A stretch of DNA of 64,000 nucleotides. Origin: Paragordius varius (taxonomy: Eukaryota; Nematomorpha). The notes beneath the pieces are model-generated. The model was not told the DNA's origin. It worked only from the letters and a program-made list of their open reading frames with translations, and searched no databases. The stretch is from positions 2,170,001 through 2,234,000 of the forward strand of contig OZ176052.1 in assembly GCA_964247055.1 (NCBI GenBank). The letters are read 5' to 3'. The translations under genes were made by a program, and so were the position numbers. Shown here piece after piece: positions 1 to 11,603 of this stretch. Position 1 is the stretch's first letter. Each line of letters starts with the position of its first letter.

Positions 1-386
1 TAAATGGCATAGATATGTATATTGTGAAAACTCGTTGTTTGGATATATATATATATATGTCAATTTCAACGATCATTGTATTTTACAGAAAAATAATTTT
101 GGAAAATTTAGACGTAGTATAGAGTAAAGATGAAACATATTTAAAGTTTTATTAGATATACGTAATAAAAAATAAATAAATATACAGTGCCCCATAAAGA
201 TTCAATAATAAAAAAACACTTTTTATATATAGATCCGTAGAAGATAAAAATTTTTTTTATAAAATTAATTAAAAAATTATCTTAAAAAAGTCAGGATACA
301 TTTTAATTATTTTAATACCATTATTCTACATTTTTTATAACTATAAAAATTATATATACAATTCACAATTAAGATTTTGAAATTGC

Positions 387-2994
387 TTATTTATCAATAA
401 AACTATATTGTAGTTTTGCGATATTTTTTTTTAAAAATTTATAAACCTCTTGTTGATCCGTATATTCAATTCGTAGGAGTTTGGGGTTAGAGGAAGGCCA
501 TTTTTGGTTATTCAAAGCATCATACGCTTTTATGGCAGATTCCATTTCAAGAAACTATTGAGTAATAAATAATTATAGAATCTCAATTATATTTATAAAG
601 TATATCAATGTAATAAAAAACAAATTTTATAGTTTGAGATTTTGATTTTAAACAAAAACAATGTAATAATTAATTATTCCATATATTTAATTTAAACGAT
701 CTAACCTGATCTATAACAGTGAATGATCGTATCAGAAACTTTTAATTAAATGTTTATTATCATTTTGTTTGATATAACCAAATTATTTTTTTGGTTTTTG
801 TAGCAAAAATTAGGATTCACTAAATTATTACAATGTAGATCAGGGGTGTCCAACATAAATGCCCTCGCGTGCTGCACTCATAATATATTATACCATTTAC
901 AGTTCAAATTAACGCTAAAAATACAATTCTAAACTAATTATATATCTTTATGGCATAGTTTATTATTTTTTAAGTATAATTTTTATTTTAAACAAAACTT
1001 TATTCTTTAGAAACTTATTAAAATATAGGTAATTTTATTTTTCCAGAACACATAATTTGAAGGTGAATTCGAATCGCTTAAAGGTGAACTTGAATTGTTC
1101 AAGGATGAATTTGAATTGTAAATGCTATGTATGGGCGTTTATGAATAATTTATTAGATTTCAAACATGAGAATACTGAAACATCTAAACGCAATATAATA
1201 ATTTTTTGTAATTCTTGCCAAATTAATAAAATTGTTTACAAAATATCAATTTGGCAACATTTTGTGACATATTTTTACAAATTATAAATTCCCAAATTTT
1301 TTGGGGGTAGGGGAGCGCGTGTTGAACAACCCCTGATGTAGATTGCTTTAAAATTATTGACAATATCAGTCAAAATAAAACCATTATACTGGTTAATTAA
1401 GTTTTCCAATAGCTAGTTAAATATAAAATATATATTTGAATTTTCAGTTTTAAACCGATAATAATCGTGAATTATTGTATAGATATTTCTCTAACTTTAT
1501 TAGGCCAAAAAAACAAAATTTTTACCTTAACTATACAATGAGATTTTATTTTATCAATCCAAAATCCATCGACCGTATCCTCGAAAGGGCCATACTTTTC
1601 GAATTCCTCTTTCAATTGACGCAGTGTAAATGGTCTTACCTATAATTATAGGAAATAAAAAATATATAAATTGCATAGTTTAATCATTGTAAAAATTTAA
1701 GCCATAATTAAATTTTAGATCAATTCTATATTTGTTTTTCACCGTAACTTTACAGTTATATCATGAATTTTTAAAAAGTTAATATTTAAAAATCATTTTA
1801 TATATATAAATAAATGGTGAATTAATAAAATTAATAAAAAAGCCTTAAAACTACAATTAAAAACGAAAACCTTTATACTATCAAATTTTAAAATATTTAT
1901 ATATAAATATATAAAATATTATTGATAATGTAAATTAAAATGATGTAATACTTTAATTTGCAAATGAAAAATTATATACCAAATTATATATGTGAAGGAT
2001 AGCTGTTTGTGGGGCAGAACGTATTTCAACCTGATCTTTTTCGGAAAGATTCTCATTCGTAACTGTAAGAAGGGTTTAATAAATTAAAAGACAAAAATTA
2101 TTATATAGTTAAATAAAATTCTAAAATCCTAGGCGAAATACTTACTTATAATGCAATTTAAAGTAGCTAATTGTTTTTGACATATTAGCATTTATGTTTT
2201 TTCCGCTCTATGGCTTGTAAATTATGATATTTGGTATTTTCAAAAATTATGGATTTTAGAAGGCCCAGTTTTAAAGAAAATGTTATCAAAATTCAGTTAG
2301 AATTAAAACTAACAAACTAGATTGGCATTACACAAAAGATATGGCAAAAAATACCTAATATCAATAGAAATAGAATCGAAACAAAATTTATATTTACAGT
2401 GAATATGAAATATTAAAAGTTAATTTCAAATTCAAATTGATATATTGGAATCTATATTTTTAATACAAGTTTTTATATTTAAAATCATAAAATAAAGCTA
2501 CCATTATGTATGGTATGAGGTGTAGTTCCTTTAAGGCTAATAACATTATTATTTTGTTGTTGAGTTAAGTTTTCTGTTTTGGTTTGACTGTGGTGGCTTG
2601 TTTTAGACGCCGAGGGCAGTTGTGCGGTATTTGAAACAATATTCTGTCAACATTTTTTTAATCAAAAATTAAATATTTTTAAAAAACCAATAGCTAAAAA
2701 ATTATTTTAACAATCATAGTATAGTGTAGTTTTGGGTTTTTAATTAAATATTTATTAAATAGTCAAATAGATAATAAAAGCGTTGATCTTTAAATCAAAA
2801 AAAGTTGTTGAAAATATCAAAAATTTAATTCATTGTAAAAAAATAATTATATTTATGAATATAAAACTCATTTTCAAAGTTTTAAAATCAATATTTTTTG
2901 TGTTATAGATTTTAACCTTGGGTTCTTCCAAGCTATTGGCTTCATTATCATCGACCCTATATAGGTGGTAAAAATTAAGTTTTGCTTATATAAA

Positions 2995-3037
<43 letters not shown>

Positions 3038-4140
3038 CAATAAATTATCAAGCCAACTATTAATAAAATTAGCCGATTTAAGATAAAAATTTATAATAAA
3101 ATTATTCCATGTATATTATAGAGGTGTTAGGAAAAACTTTTAATCATATGTATATCATTATATAAAATGATGCTATAAAACTTTATTTAATGTAAAAAAA
3201 TGTTATTTCAAATTTGTTATGATATATTTTATTGAGTTATATCAAATTTGATATGGTAACAAAAATTATTTTACATTTGTATTAATGCTAACTCCTTATT
3301 TGTACCTGTAAAAAACCCAATACAATATATAAACTCGAATAAAAAGTAAAACTTAAAAACTACATTGTTTGCAAATCATTAAAGTCATCGGGTTCATCGA
3401 AATGTGGTTGAAATTGTTCTTCCCCAGGTATTTGTTCGTCAAAAAATTTATTTCCAGAAGTAGGAGTTTCTTTTTGATGTGATGGACTATTATTATTTTT
3501 GGATCCTGGTAAAATATCTTGTGTAAAATTTTGCTCATTGGTTTTTTGGTTAACATCTTTTATAGGTGATATATTTGTTGCTATAGTTTGATGATTAGTA
3601 ATAACCATGGTAACAGAATTGTTGAAAGAAAGTTCATCATCTTGAATTTCATTTTCGCTGTGAATTATAACGGCTTTTTCCAAAACATTGGTGGAATGTG
3701 TAACATTTATTGTATTGTCGGAATTAAAAGTTTCTACGATTTCATTATTCTGTAAATGTGTAATAGTTTGAAAAGTTTCATCAATAGATTGGTTTATTTG
3801 AGTATCATTAGATTGTTCTACGTTTAGGATGTTGTTTGACAAAGATTTTTCGACGTTTTCATTTGATTTTTCATTCCCTTCAATAATTTCTTTTTGAATA
3901 TTTAAAGATATATTTTCATCCACTTGATTATAGTTATGGTTAGATATTTGCTCGTTATTTTCTATATTTATATAAAAGACTACCTTCAATCGATTGTGAG
4001 TCGTTCAAACCAATATCTTCACTAGACACATCGGCCTTGTTTTGTTTAGGACGACCTCTTTTTTTCCTGGCTGAAGTAGGGGTATCACCAATATCGCTTT
4101 CATTATAGTTAACAGCATTTGTAGAACGCCGAGTGCGCAT
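387..4140 (-). CDS. ACIN1: Acinus-like RRM protein with N-terminal AT-hook
   Basis: Seven exons on the minus strand: 3984-4140, 3364-3961, 2917-2956, 2502-2643, 1980-2062, 1526-1639 and 387-554, giving 433 residues. All six junctions are GT-AG and keep phase. Residues 28-32 (RGRPK) form an AT-hook. Residues 50-310 are acidic and N/S/T-rich. The RRM-like domain spans about 335-425 and carries Acinus hallmarks: [29 protein letters not shown] and [14 protein letters not shown]. Acinus belongs to the ASAP and exon-junction-associated complexes with RNPS1 and SAP18 and acts in nuclear splicing. I see no SAP domain at the N-terminus. The C-terminal RNPS1/SAP18-binding motif is absent: the frame stops soon after the RRM at 387-389. 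A GT (GTTTAT) lies after the codons for DQQE, so further exons beyond the window edge are possible. The family call is strong; the exact 3' end is uncertain. Confidence 0.85.
841..1335. mobile_element. hAT-type nonautonomous transposon in an Acinus intron
   Basis: A 495 bp element starting CAGGGGTGTCCAAC and ending in the inverse of CAGGGGTTGTTCAACAC. It is flanked by the perfect 8 bp direct repeat ATGTAGAT at 833-840 and 1336-1343. An 8 bp target duplication and CAGGGG ends are diagnostic of the hAT superfamily. No transposase is visible inside, and the ORF-like stretch at 1057-1287 has no recognisable domain. It lies in the 971 bp intron 555-1525. Confidence 0.88.
2999..3032. repeat. (AT)n microsatellite in an Acinus intron
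   Basis: A run of about 17 AT dinucleotides in the intron between the exons at 2917-2956 and 3364-3961. Confidence 0.95.
3962..3983 (-). other. 22-nt intron 1 of the Acinus-like gene
   Basis: The minus strand reads GTAGTC...ATATAG over 22 nt. Removing it joins the AT-hook exon to the long N/S-rich exon in one frame. Leaving it in shifts the frame and brings an early stop after LLYKYRK. Support is by frame continuity only, because this part of the protein is not conserved. Confidence 0.75.
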
Positions 4141-4237
4141 TGTATGTAAAATGGCTTAGGTGAATGAATAATCTTTAGTTCAGATGTCAAAATAAAATTA
4201 TCGGGTAAGTGTATATGATCTCTGGTCAATATTTCAA

Positions 4238-4758
4238 TTAACACTTCAATTTAAATGAGGTATCTAAATTCCCCAGACTATATTAATGTTGATATAAAAA
4301 CTACTGAAAAAAACGGTTTCAATTTAATTATGTGCTTCGATCCTGAACTATAAATAAGCTGAAAAATTTAAATAAAGTTTGGTTTTGGAAAAAAAGCTCC
4401 ACATACTACACCCATTTTGATTATACAATTTTCGAAAATATCGTATTTATTTAATTTCAAAGCTAAAATTAAAGATAATAGATAGTACAGAAAAAAAGTT
4501 TTATTTATATTATTTATAAATTTAGCTAATGCATACATGTCATGACTAAATTTTTACTTTTGGGTTGTGTCATAAAATAAATTATCAAGAATTTTTGAAT
4601 GAATTTCTTATATTTCACTATATTTATGTTATACAAGTGCAAACTTTTGTCATGGTTATAAATTCATTCCATTTTTTGAAGTACTTAATAATTAACAGGC
4701 TTGGTGTATCTAATAGCGCCAATTTGAATGATTTAAAAAAATTGTTGTATAATGTTAA
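4238..4758 (-). mobile_element. M1 MITE (TTAA-flanked), diverged copy upstream of the Acinus-like gene
   Basis: It begins TTAACACTTCAATTTAAAT and ends near AATGTTAA, with the internal order of the M1 family (GAGGTATCTAA, then AACGGTTTCAATTTAA, later a CCAATTTGAAT segment). It is in inverted orientation relative to the 31.3 kb copy. It starts 98 bp upstream of the Acinus-like start codon, so it may overlap that gene's promoter. Confidence 0.75.
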
Positions 4759-4858
4759 ATAGATTTAAAGAATATAAATATATTTTTAAATAGATATTAT
4801 CAAACACATTGATTAAATATTTACAAATCGCTATATTTGATATTTTTGTAGACGATAA

Positions 4859-5110
4859 ATATTGGGGTAGATTTAACTTAGCACATCTATTCAAATTAAA
4901 GCATATAGTGATGAAAGTCTATATTCTACTTAATATATTTTTTTAAATCTACTGAAAAAGGTTGCAATTTAAATCTATGCTTCTATACTAATTATTTATA
5001 TAAAAATAACAGATAACGTTATATCAATCTATTTAACGCCATCCATATTATACCGCCTTTTTGCAAAATATTGTGTTTATTTGATCACGATTTTAATCTA
5101 TAAAAATTAT
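4859..5110 (-). mobile_element. M1 MITE fragment
   Basis: Retains the M1 landmarks TTGGGGTAGATTTAAC, GGTTGCAATTTAAATCTATG and GCAAAATATTGTGTTTATT in the order seen in full copies. It lacks the other end. Confidence 0.6.
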
Positions 5111-5354
5111 ATTACGCCAAAATATTTACTCGCCATACATCAGTGTGGCTCCGATATAATTACTTGGTGTTTTACACAATGCGGGGAGTTTCTCACAACA
5201 TAATGTACAAAACATTGTGATTTTCTATTGTACAGTTAAATCTTACTATTTAAAAAAATTTTTCTATCAAAGCTCAAAATTTGTATAACCAATTATTTTG
5301 CATTTAAAACTAGAAATTAATAAAAACCCGAGGAAATACCAATCAATTTAAAAT

Positions 5355-5870
5355 TTAAACACTCTGATACAACACATTCATTTATGTCCTTCGATTCACA
5401 TTGGTATAGTTTGGTACCTCAGGCTTGTTTATTATATACTTCAAATATGGAATGAATTGAAACCATGGACGTTTGCCTTATTACAACATTCAAAAAATAA
5501 AATATAAAATTTTTTTTTCCAAAATCCTTGATAATACTTATTTTAGGTAAAACCTAAATAGAAGAATTGAAAAATAATACAAAATAAACCACATTTTCTA
5601 ATTCTATCAATGTTAGATGTGATTTAAATAAAATTATAATTTTACCTTAAAATTAAATAAACCCGTTATTCAAATGTTCTAAAATAAAAACGGCGCCCAC
5701 GTAGTATGATATAAAACTTTTTTCCAAAACTAAATATTTAGATATTTCGGCTCATTCATATAATATAGAAGCATAAATTTAAATTAGGACCGTTTCTTTC
5801 AGTAGTTTTTTTAGAAAATCAACTTAAATCTGGGGTATGTAGATACCTTAATTTAAAACGAAGTTTTAAA
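5355..5870 (+). mobile_element. M1 MITE, diverged copy
   Basis: Starts TTTAAACACTCTGATACAAC, followed by GTCCTTCGATTCACATTGG, and ends GAAGTTTTAAA. It is the same element as at 31286-31875, in the same orientation, with many substitutions. Confidence 0.75.
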
Positions 5871-7579
5871 CATTATCTTCAGTGGCGAGTTATAATAAAT
5901 ACCTTAATATTCGGCAAGACACCTTAACTTTATTGAATAATTAGAAATGGATTTAAAAAGTAAAATCTCAAGGGCAATTAGTTTTATGAAATAACATATT
6001 TATGATAATTTCCTAATGTGTTGTTTTTAGTTTAAGGTTTATATTCAAATAATATAATTTTTCAATCTCACTAGCATTTTTTAACATGGGTTCAATATAA
6101 ATAGTATTGACATATTAATTTAAATTATTCGCATACGCAAACTTTATTGGTATTTTAATGTGCGTTAATCATAGCCTTGTTTATAATTTATGACCCAAAA
6201 AATATTCTTTATAAATAAATTTTGGTCTCTTCTCAATTGTAATTATTTTTTGCGCAAAATTGATTGATTTCATAGTTGTTTATAATCAGTGGATGTTTTG
6301 AGAGAGTTTGCCATGCGTTGCGGTCCGTTGCAATGGCTAACATTGATTGTTAAATTATATTATTGCGTTTTAATTATTGATTAAGGTATCACATAGGTAG
6401 TATGCTTAGTAATCTTTTCACGTCGATTATTAAATGTATGGATGATTAAAAAAGCTCATTTAGTAAGATGTGACCTAAGAAAAACAACATTGGTATTACC
6501 GCAAAAAACTATTATGGACCACGCTCATTAACACCGAACTTATGAAAAAAATGAAATACGCTTTATAGGATATAAATATATATGCGGCTAAAAGGTCTTT
6601 GATGGTATACGATTGTAGGTATTTATTTATTGACACTGTGTCTTAAATACATAATGGGTGTAGGGTTACACAATCTTCGGCTACCTGCCAACCAAGCATT
6701 CCCTCATTCGTAAAGCACTGCATCAGAGCGAGCAGTTATTAAGTTCGGTTGATTCTAGTAGTTAGATACATAGGTATATGCCATTATGTCAGGTTTGTTA
6801 TTGTAAATAACAAGGTTACAAAGGCCAATAGAAAATAAAAATTTCCATATTACCAGGTCTATTTATAACTTAATACCAGTTTAACTAAGAGAAAACATCA
6901 GGAAAAAGTATGCAGACGATTAATTTGATATATATTCCATTTTGTTTATCTCAAGTTAAACGACAAACACACACAAATTAAGTCCACCAAAAACTTGCGA
7001 CTTATTTTTATCAGCAGGTCAAATTTTGTGTCTGAAAAGAATCATCAGCACACATTGTGATCAGAATGCCGTAAAAAATTGTCGTTTGCAGATTGAGATG
7101 ATCTATCATCACATGTGAAACATGGTTTTCGAAGTATTCAAAGTTGGGATTTCATATGGAAGAACTTAATAACAAAAACATTACATATATCGCAAAAAAC
7201 AATCAATAGATATCTACGGGCAAAAAAATGAACCTAACGAAATCGGATCAAATTGATTATTTATAGCATTTATCGTGAATATCCCTTTTAAAAATCGTTC
7301 CCATATCAAAAAAATTATAATTGAGATAAAAATTACGATTTTCCCAACCCTTTTATACAATAATTTTAAGTAAAGGGTTAGTTGTTAGTCTATTTTTTCC
7401 TCCACACTTCTTTTACTTTTTTGATGAATATGATATGGTTAATACCATAGAGCTCTTGTTTTTCCATTCTTTACCAAATATTTATACCCCCAAAAAAAGT
7501 AAATTTTTGATAAAATAAAGTATAAATGACTGTAAGATAACCTATAGGCATCCTCGTGAATACAGTATATAAAATCAAA
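5871..7579. other. Intergenic, no gene recognised
   Basis: AT-rich sequence without a convincing exon on either strand. A locally more GC-rich patch at about 6650-6770 has a short open frame but no domain I know. It may be the eroded 5' part of the LINE that follows. Confidence 0.6.
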
Positions 7580-8800
7580 ATGTTGCTCTGTCATGCCTCC
7601 AGGCCTTTGAAGATGAAGTTCTTCATGCAATCAGTGGGTTCCGGTGTGAAAGAGGAACAAAGAGGCTTTTGTATTTGACCTTTATCAAGATAAGTCAGCG
7701 CCACACAGACCCTCTACACATGGGATTCGTCGACATAACTAAGGCTTTCATAAGCTGGAAGAAACTACGTAATGCGTTTGCTGAAGAAAGTTGGCATAAA
7801 AAGTTATGTGCTCCCTCTCATTGTTCGAATTGTCGTCGGGTGTGGTTAAAGCAACAACCTGCATATACTCAAAAAGCCTATGTGGCTTTAGTTTTTTCTA
7901 AAATGGCGATCTCGATAGTTAATAAGTTAAATATCCTGCATTATCCAATGTCTTTCTCCAAGTACTTTTATATGCAATGACCTCTGTGATCAACTAAATA
8001 AACTTAAGGCAAGCACTCGGTCGGCTGATGTCAACTTGTGGCTAGTGGTTTGATGTATTAATTAGCTAATAACGAAGTTATGATAGATCCAGCTGATACT
8101 AAAAAGCTCAAAACTACTGGGAAGTTGTGGATGCCTTTCGTACTTTAGGATTATGGTAGATAAAAGCGGGTGAATTACATCTTTAATCAAATTGAATTCT
8201 GCAAAGCTAGTTTTCGATGGTCTACATTGTTTGAGGCGACAGGAGGTTGGCCATTGAAATTAAAGATATATAAAAGTTTGATCCTTCCTAGATGTATGGT
8301 TTATTGGTATGACTAACCTATAAAGCATACTAGCAAGGCCTAGGTTTTCTTCAACAAATTATTGCCTGTCAACACTGGTGATACCTTCTTGATGAAAACA
8401 CACAATGCCAGCTCGCCACCTAAAAGCTCTACTTAAAACGGATACCCCGCCTCTCGTGCTGTGAATACCTTGGTCAAGTTCTAACGTGGTGGCATTTACG
8501 CCATAATTAAATGCCCGCTTTCTTAATCAGCTCTATAATGGAAACGTGATCAGCCTGGAAATATAAGAAGTCATGACTTGGGCGCATGTGTATTCCTTAC
8601 AGCCTGTTGGCCTTGCAGATACTGATTTTTTGACTTGATGAATGGTAATTAGTTAACTTTAGGCCAGCAAATTAAGAAGAAACGGCTACATCAGACGAAA
8701 CGACAGCGTCGCGAGCGCTCCCTTTAGAAACTAACTGCAAGGAAGGTCGATTTCGTAGAGGACAGTTTGTGGTTGTCAAATATTATACTTGTTAGGATTT
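7580..8800 (+). mobile_element. Degenerate LINE (RTE-like) reverse-transcriptase remnant
   Basis: Fragments in several frames recall the RT and C-terminal region of RTE-like endonuclease-reverse transcriptases. HTDPLHMGFVDITKAF at about 7694-7745 matches the FVDLTKAFD block, with the catalytic D replaced by I. Further along are LNKLKASTRSADVN (about 8000), LKIYKSLILPRCMVY (about 8260-8310) and MPAFLNQLYNGN (about 8510-8545), matching the usual KVYR..VLPTLLY and MP..LPKQLLYGEL motifs in order. Many stops and frameshifts show a long-dead copy. GC content is higher than in the flanks. The clade assignment is from memory of motif patterns. Confidence 0.65.
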
Positions 8801-8859
8801 TATTTAGCATCAATCTTTATAGTTGCGTTTTACTAAATGTATTCGTTAGAAGCACCGAA

Positions 8860-9070
8860 AATAGAAGTGGCCCCTGCCCTGAAACAAGTAAAAGCATAGG
8901 AAGGCGATAAGGGTCGTCTTGTGTGGAGAGTCAAACCTTTTGAGGCTACCTAAATAACAAAAATCCTAAGAAAGAGTGTGGATATTAGGAATCCATCCAA
9001 ATTTGAAAATGTTAATACGATGTGACCAGATATTTGGAACTTTGACGCAGTACAAAATTAAAACATACAC
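8860..9070. repeat. Dispersed repeat fragment R3, copy 1
   Basis: Contains GTAAAAGCATAGGAAGGCGA, followed by TAAGGGTCGTC (repeated with few changes at 11075-11105), and ATGTGACCAGATATTTGGAA near 9020 (repeated near 12640). Both pieces recur elsewhere in the window, suggesting parts of one eroded element. Confidence 0.55.
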
Positions 9071-9129
9071 TGCCTGTTTTTACATCATCGGTGTGGTATA
9101 TTAAACAATTTCCACCAAAAATATCCAGA

Positions 9130-9130
<1 letters not shown>

Positions 9131-9163
<33 letters not shown>
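9131..9163. repeat. (AT)n microsatellite
   Basis: An uninterrupted AT/TA dinucleotide run of about 33 bp. Confidence 0.95.
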
Positions 9164-9168
<5 letters not shown>

Positions 9169-9370
9169 GAAAATATCAGGATTATTGGTGTTGGTTTAAA
9201 TTTTTAGATGTGGGCTTAAAAGTCTCAATTTTAGTTCTTTTAAAATGAGCTGTTCTCTTAAAATAAACGCAAAAATTCCAACATTATGCAATAATTTTAT
9301 CTATATGCTAAATTTTGATATTGACTAAATATATTTTTAAAAAAATGCATACTTTCAAAATTTAATTAGC

Positions 9371-9709
9371 AAAATTTTGTTGAAGCGTACTTCATACTAT
9401 TTTGAGCATGATATAAACGGTTGAGATGTTTACCATTTATATATATATATATACTCCGATAATATTAAACATTTTTCTCACTCAGAATTTGATTAAAATA
9501 TTAGTTCGTTTTCAAATTTATAATAAATAATAATTGTGTTTTTTTACAATTCCCCAAAAATTGCAAGCAAACAAACACCATAAATAAAAATTCTTAACTA
9601 ATTAAACATCATTGAATTTTGGAAAATGGTTTTATTATATAAAGCGTTATACCGTTTCCATCATGCATAATAGTTTGAAGTACGCTTCAACAAAATATCT
9701 TAAGTTTGT
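9371..9709. mobile_element. Short MITE with about 50 bp terminal inverted repeats
   Basis: The left end AAAATTTTGTTGAAGCGTAC continues through TTCATACTATTTTGAGCATG. It is matched in inverse at the right end by CATGCATAATAGTTTGAAG, then TACGCTTCAACAAAATAT. The interior is AT-rich and noncoding. I could not identify a clean target duplication, so the superfamily is open. Confidence 0.75.
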
Positions 9710-9737
9710 TAAAAAAATAAGAAATCTAATAAAAATT

Positions 9738-9900
9738 AAAGTTTAGGAAAAAAATTAAGAAATATCATACCTTCCATTTAATGAGTATAGAAAACGTAAA
9801 AAACTCTCAATTTTTTAAACGAAAAAAAGGTTATTTCGAAATCATATACCATAACAAAAAATGAACTTTCTAAAATCTGATCAAAAATTTATTAAAATAT
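9738..9900. repeat. Dispersed repeat R4, copy 1
   Basis: AATTAAAGTTTAGG, a polyadenine-rich stretch, ATACCTTCCA and AAAAAAAGGTTAT.TCGAAA occur in the same order at 14100-14230. Two copies of an unclassified noncoding repeat. Confidence 0.6.
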
Positions 9901-11060
9901 CATGAATTAATTTTTTAATTTTAAATTTTGAGGCACCCCTTTTTACGGAAGAGTGAAAGAGCCATGAATCTTACGGTGTGGAGTGATAAATTTTTTTTTA
10001 CTTGACATGCAAGAAGTCATGGCTTGCTTTCATGTGATAAAAAAATTAACATTAGAACTTCATTCGGAAGTAATTAAAAATCATATGATTAAGTAAAACT
10101 TAAAGATATTGCAAGTGTGGTTTAGGGCATACTTGACAGATTTAAAAATATGGATATTTTTTTTGGAAACTATTCATAAATATAATTTAGGTTTTATATG
10201 TAATTGAAACCTATGTTAATGCTATAAAATGTTTATTAGATAATTTTTGTAATTAACCTAATAAAATGGGGTGGATATAAAAGAGGATAATTTTTAAAAC
10301 TGCTAATATTTAAAAACAATTCATATAAATATGCTAAACTTATCCTTTCCGTGAACCGGCAAAAAAATTTGATTCTCGAAAATATCTTAAATGAATAATT
10401 AAATAATCTTGTTTAAAATTTTCAAATCTTCGTTTAACATAAAATAATAAATAAAGGTTACTTACTATTAACCAATGTAAAGAATTCATAAATTTATTTA
10501 ATGTAATGTTTATAATCAATTATAAATAATTATGTTATATTGTATAAACATCTTCCCATTATATTTGCAAATGGATTTCTAAACAAAATGTAGTGTGATA
10601 AAGAAAAGGAAAGTGTTTTAAGGGCGAATGGTTTCATCAATCTAAAAGTTATTACCAGGCTCAATATTTAAAAAATTCTTAATATTAAATAAGATACTTG
10701 CCAGTGAGTTTGAAAAGCGTCAATAAATGAATATTGTATTAATTGTTTATCTTTTTGTGTCATATTTCATAAATTTTGGCTGAAAATGATCAAAATAATT
10801 TCTGTAAAATTCGAATTGGGTGGCAAAAAAACGTTACACTCATAAGCAAACTTGACTTAAATGTTTTTTTATCACCGATCTTCAAGTGCTCAACTTGCCA
10901 CGCTTGACTCACGAGTCTAGCTTTTTTTATCACCCCACCCTTTTTTACCGCTAATTGAATCATTTTTCACTAATTAGGGTTATCAGAGGGTACTATATTA
11001 AATTCAAAAATATTTTTGAATAAATAAATGGTAATTAATATATATAAAAAAATTAATTTT
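9901..11060. other. Intergenic, possible eroded inverted-repeat element
   Basis: No exon recognised. GTGGAGTGATAAA with GTGATAAAAAAATTAAC (about 9979-10050) and, in inverse, TTTTTTTATCACCGATC with TTTTTTTATCACCCCACCC (about 10864-10950) look like degraded ends of one element of about 950 bp. The similarity is loose. Confidence 0.4.
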
Positions 11061-11064
11061 ATCC

Positions 11065-11150
11065 TTAGGCGCGTAAAAGCGTAGGAAGGCGGTAAGGGTC
11101 GTCCTGTGCGGACAGTAGCGGTAAGAAGCAAACCTGTCACACCCTTTTCT
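11065..11150. repeat. Dispersed repeat fragment R3, copy 2
   Basis: GTAAAAGCGTAGGAAGGCGG, followed by TAAGGGTCGTCCTGTG, parallels 8890-8925. It lies about 330 bp before the 5S rRNA gene. Confidence 0.55.
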
Positions 11151-11272
11151 GGATACCTGGATAAATTTCAAAAAGCAGTACAAAAGTGGGCGAATTACAG
11201 GCGCAGTTTTTCTAAAAACTTAGTACTGGGTCACATAATACGTTACCAGACGCATGATTGATCATTTTAGTA

Positions 11273-11292
11273 TATATATATATATATATATA
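11273..11292. repeat. (AT)n microsatellite
   Basis: Short TA dinucleotide run about 190 bp upstream of the 5S rRNA gene. Confidence 0.9.
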
Positions 11293-11480
11293 CCATATTA
11301 ACTATACAATGAATCTTCGGAAACCTTAAAAATACCCTGACTCATGAAAATGGTCCTAGATTATTATGAGGATTCATGTCGTCCTAAGCCAAATTTAATA
11401 GCTAATTTCACTGGTTGCTCATAAATGATTATGTTTTATAATTTTAATATATAATTTAAAATATTTAATAGTATCTGCAT

Positions 11481-11596
11481 ATTACGACCATATCACGTTG
11501 AAAGCACCGGTTCCCTTCCGAACACCGAAGTTAAGCAACGTTGAGCCCGGTTAGTACTTGGATGGGTGACTGCCTGGGAATCCCGGGTGTCGTAAT
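11481..11596 (+). rRNA. 5S ribosomal RNA gene
   Basis: Canonical eukaryotic 5S sequence. The 5' ATTACGAC pairs exactly with the 3' GTCGTAAT as helix I. The internal control region is intact: AGTTAAGCAACGTTGAGC (A box), TTGGATGGGTGAC (intermediate element) and TGCCTGGGAA (C box). A run of seven Ts follows the 3' end as the RNA polymerase III terminator. Loop segment CCCTTCCGAACACCGAAG differs slightly from the common metazoan form. It appears once in the window, not as a tandem array, and looks functional. Confidence 0.97.
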
Positions 11597-11603
11597 TTTT
11601 TTA
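11597..11603 (+). terminator. Pol III T-run terminator of the 5S gene
   Basis: Seven consecutive Ts directly after the helix I 3' strand. Confidence 0.9.

Noticed and set aside
1057-1287. 76-codon frame inside the hAT element
   Set aside because: Low-complexity sequence with no transposase motif; the element is nonautonomous.
3360-3989. Stand-alone 209-residue protein gene at 3360-3989
   Set aside because: Its first codons lie in the 22-nt intron and its stop lies in the next intron. It is exon 2 of the Acinus-like gene.
6640-6780. tRNA or tRNA-derived SINE
   Set aside because: A GTTCGGTTGATTC segment recalls a B box, but no matching A box or cloverleaf can be drawn.
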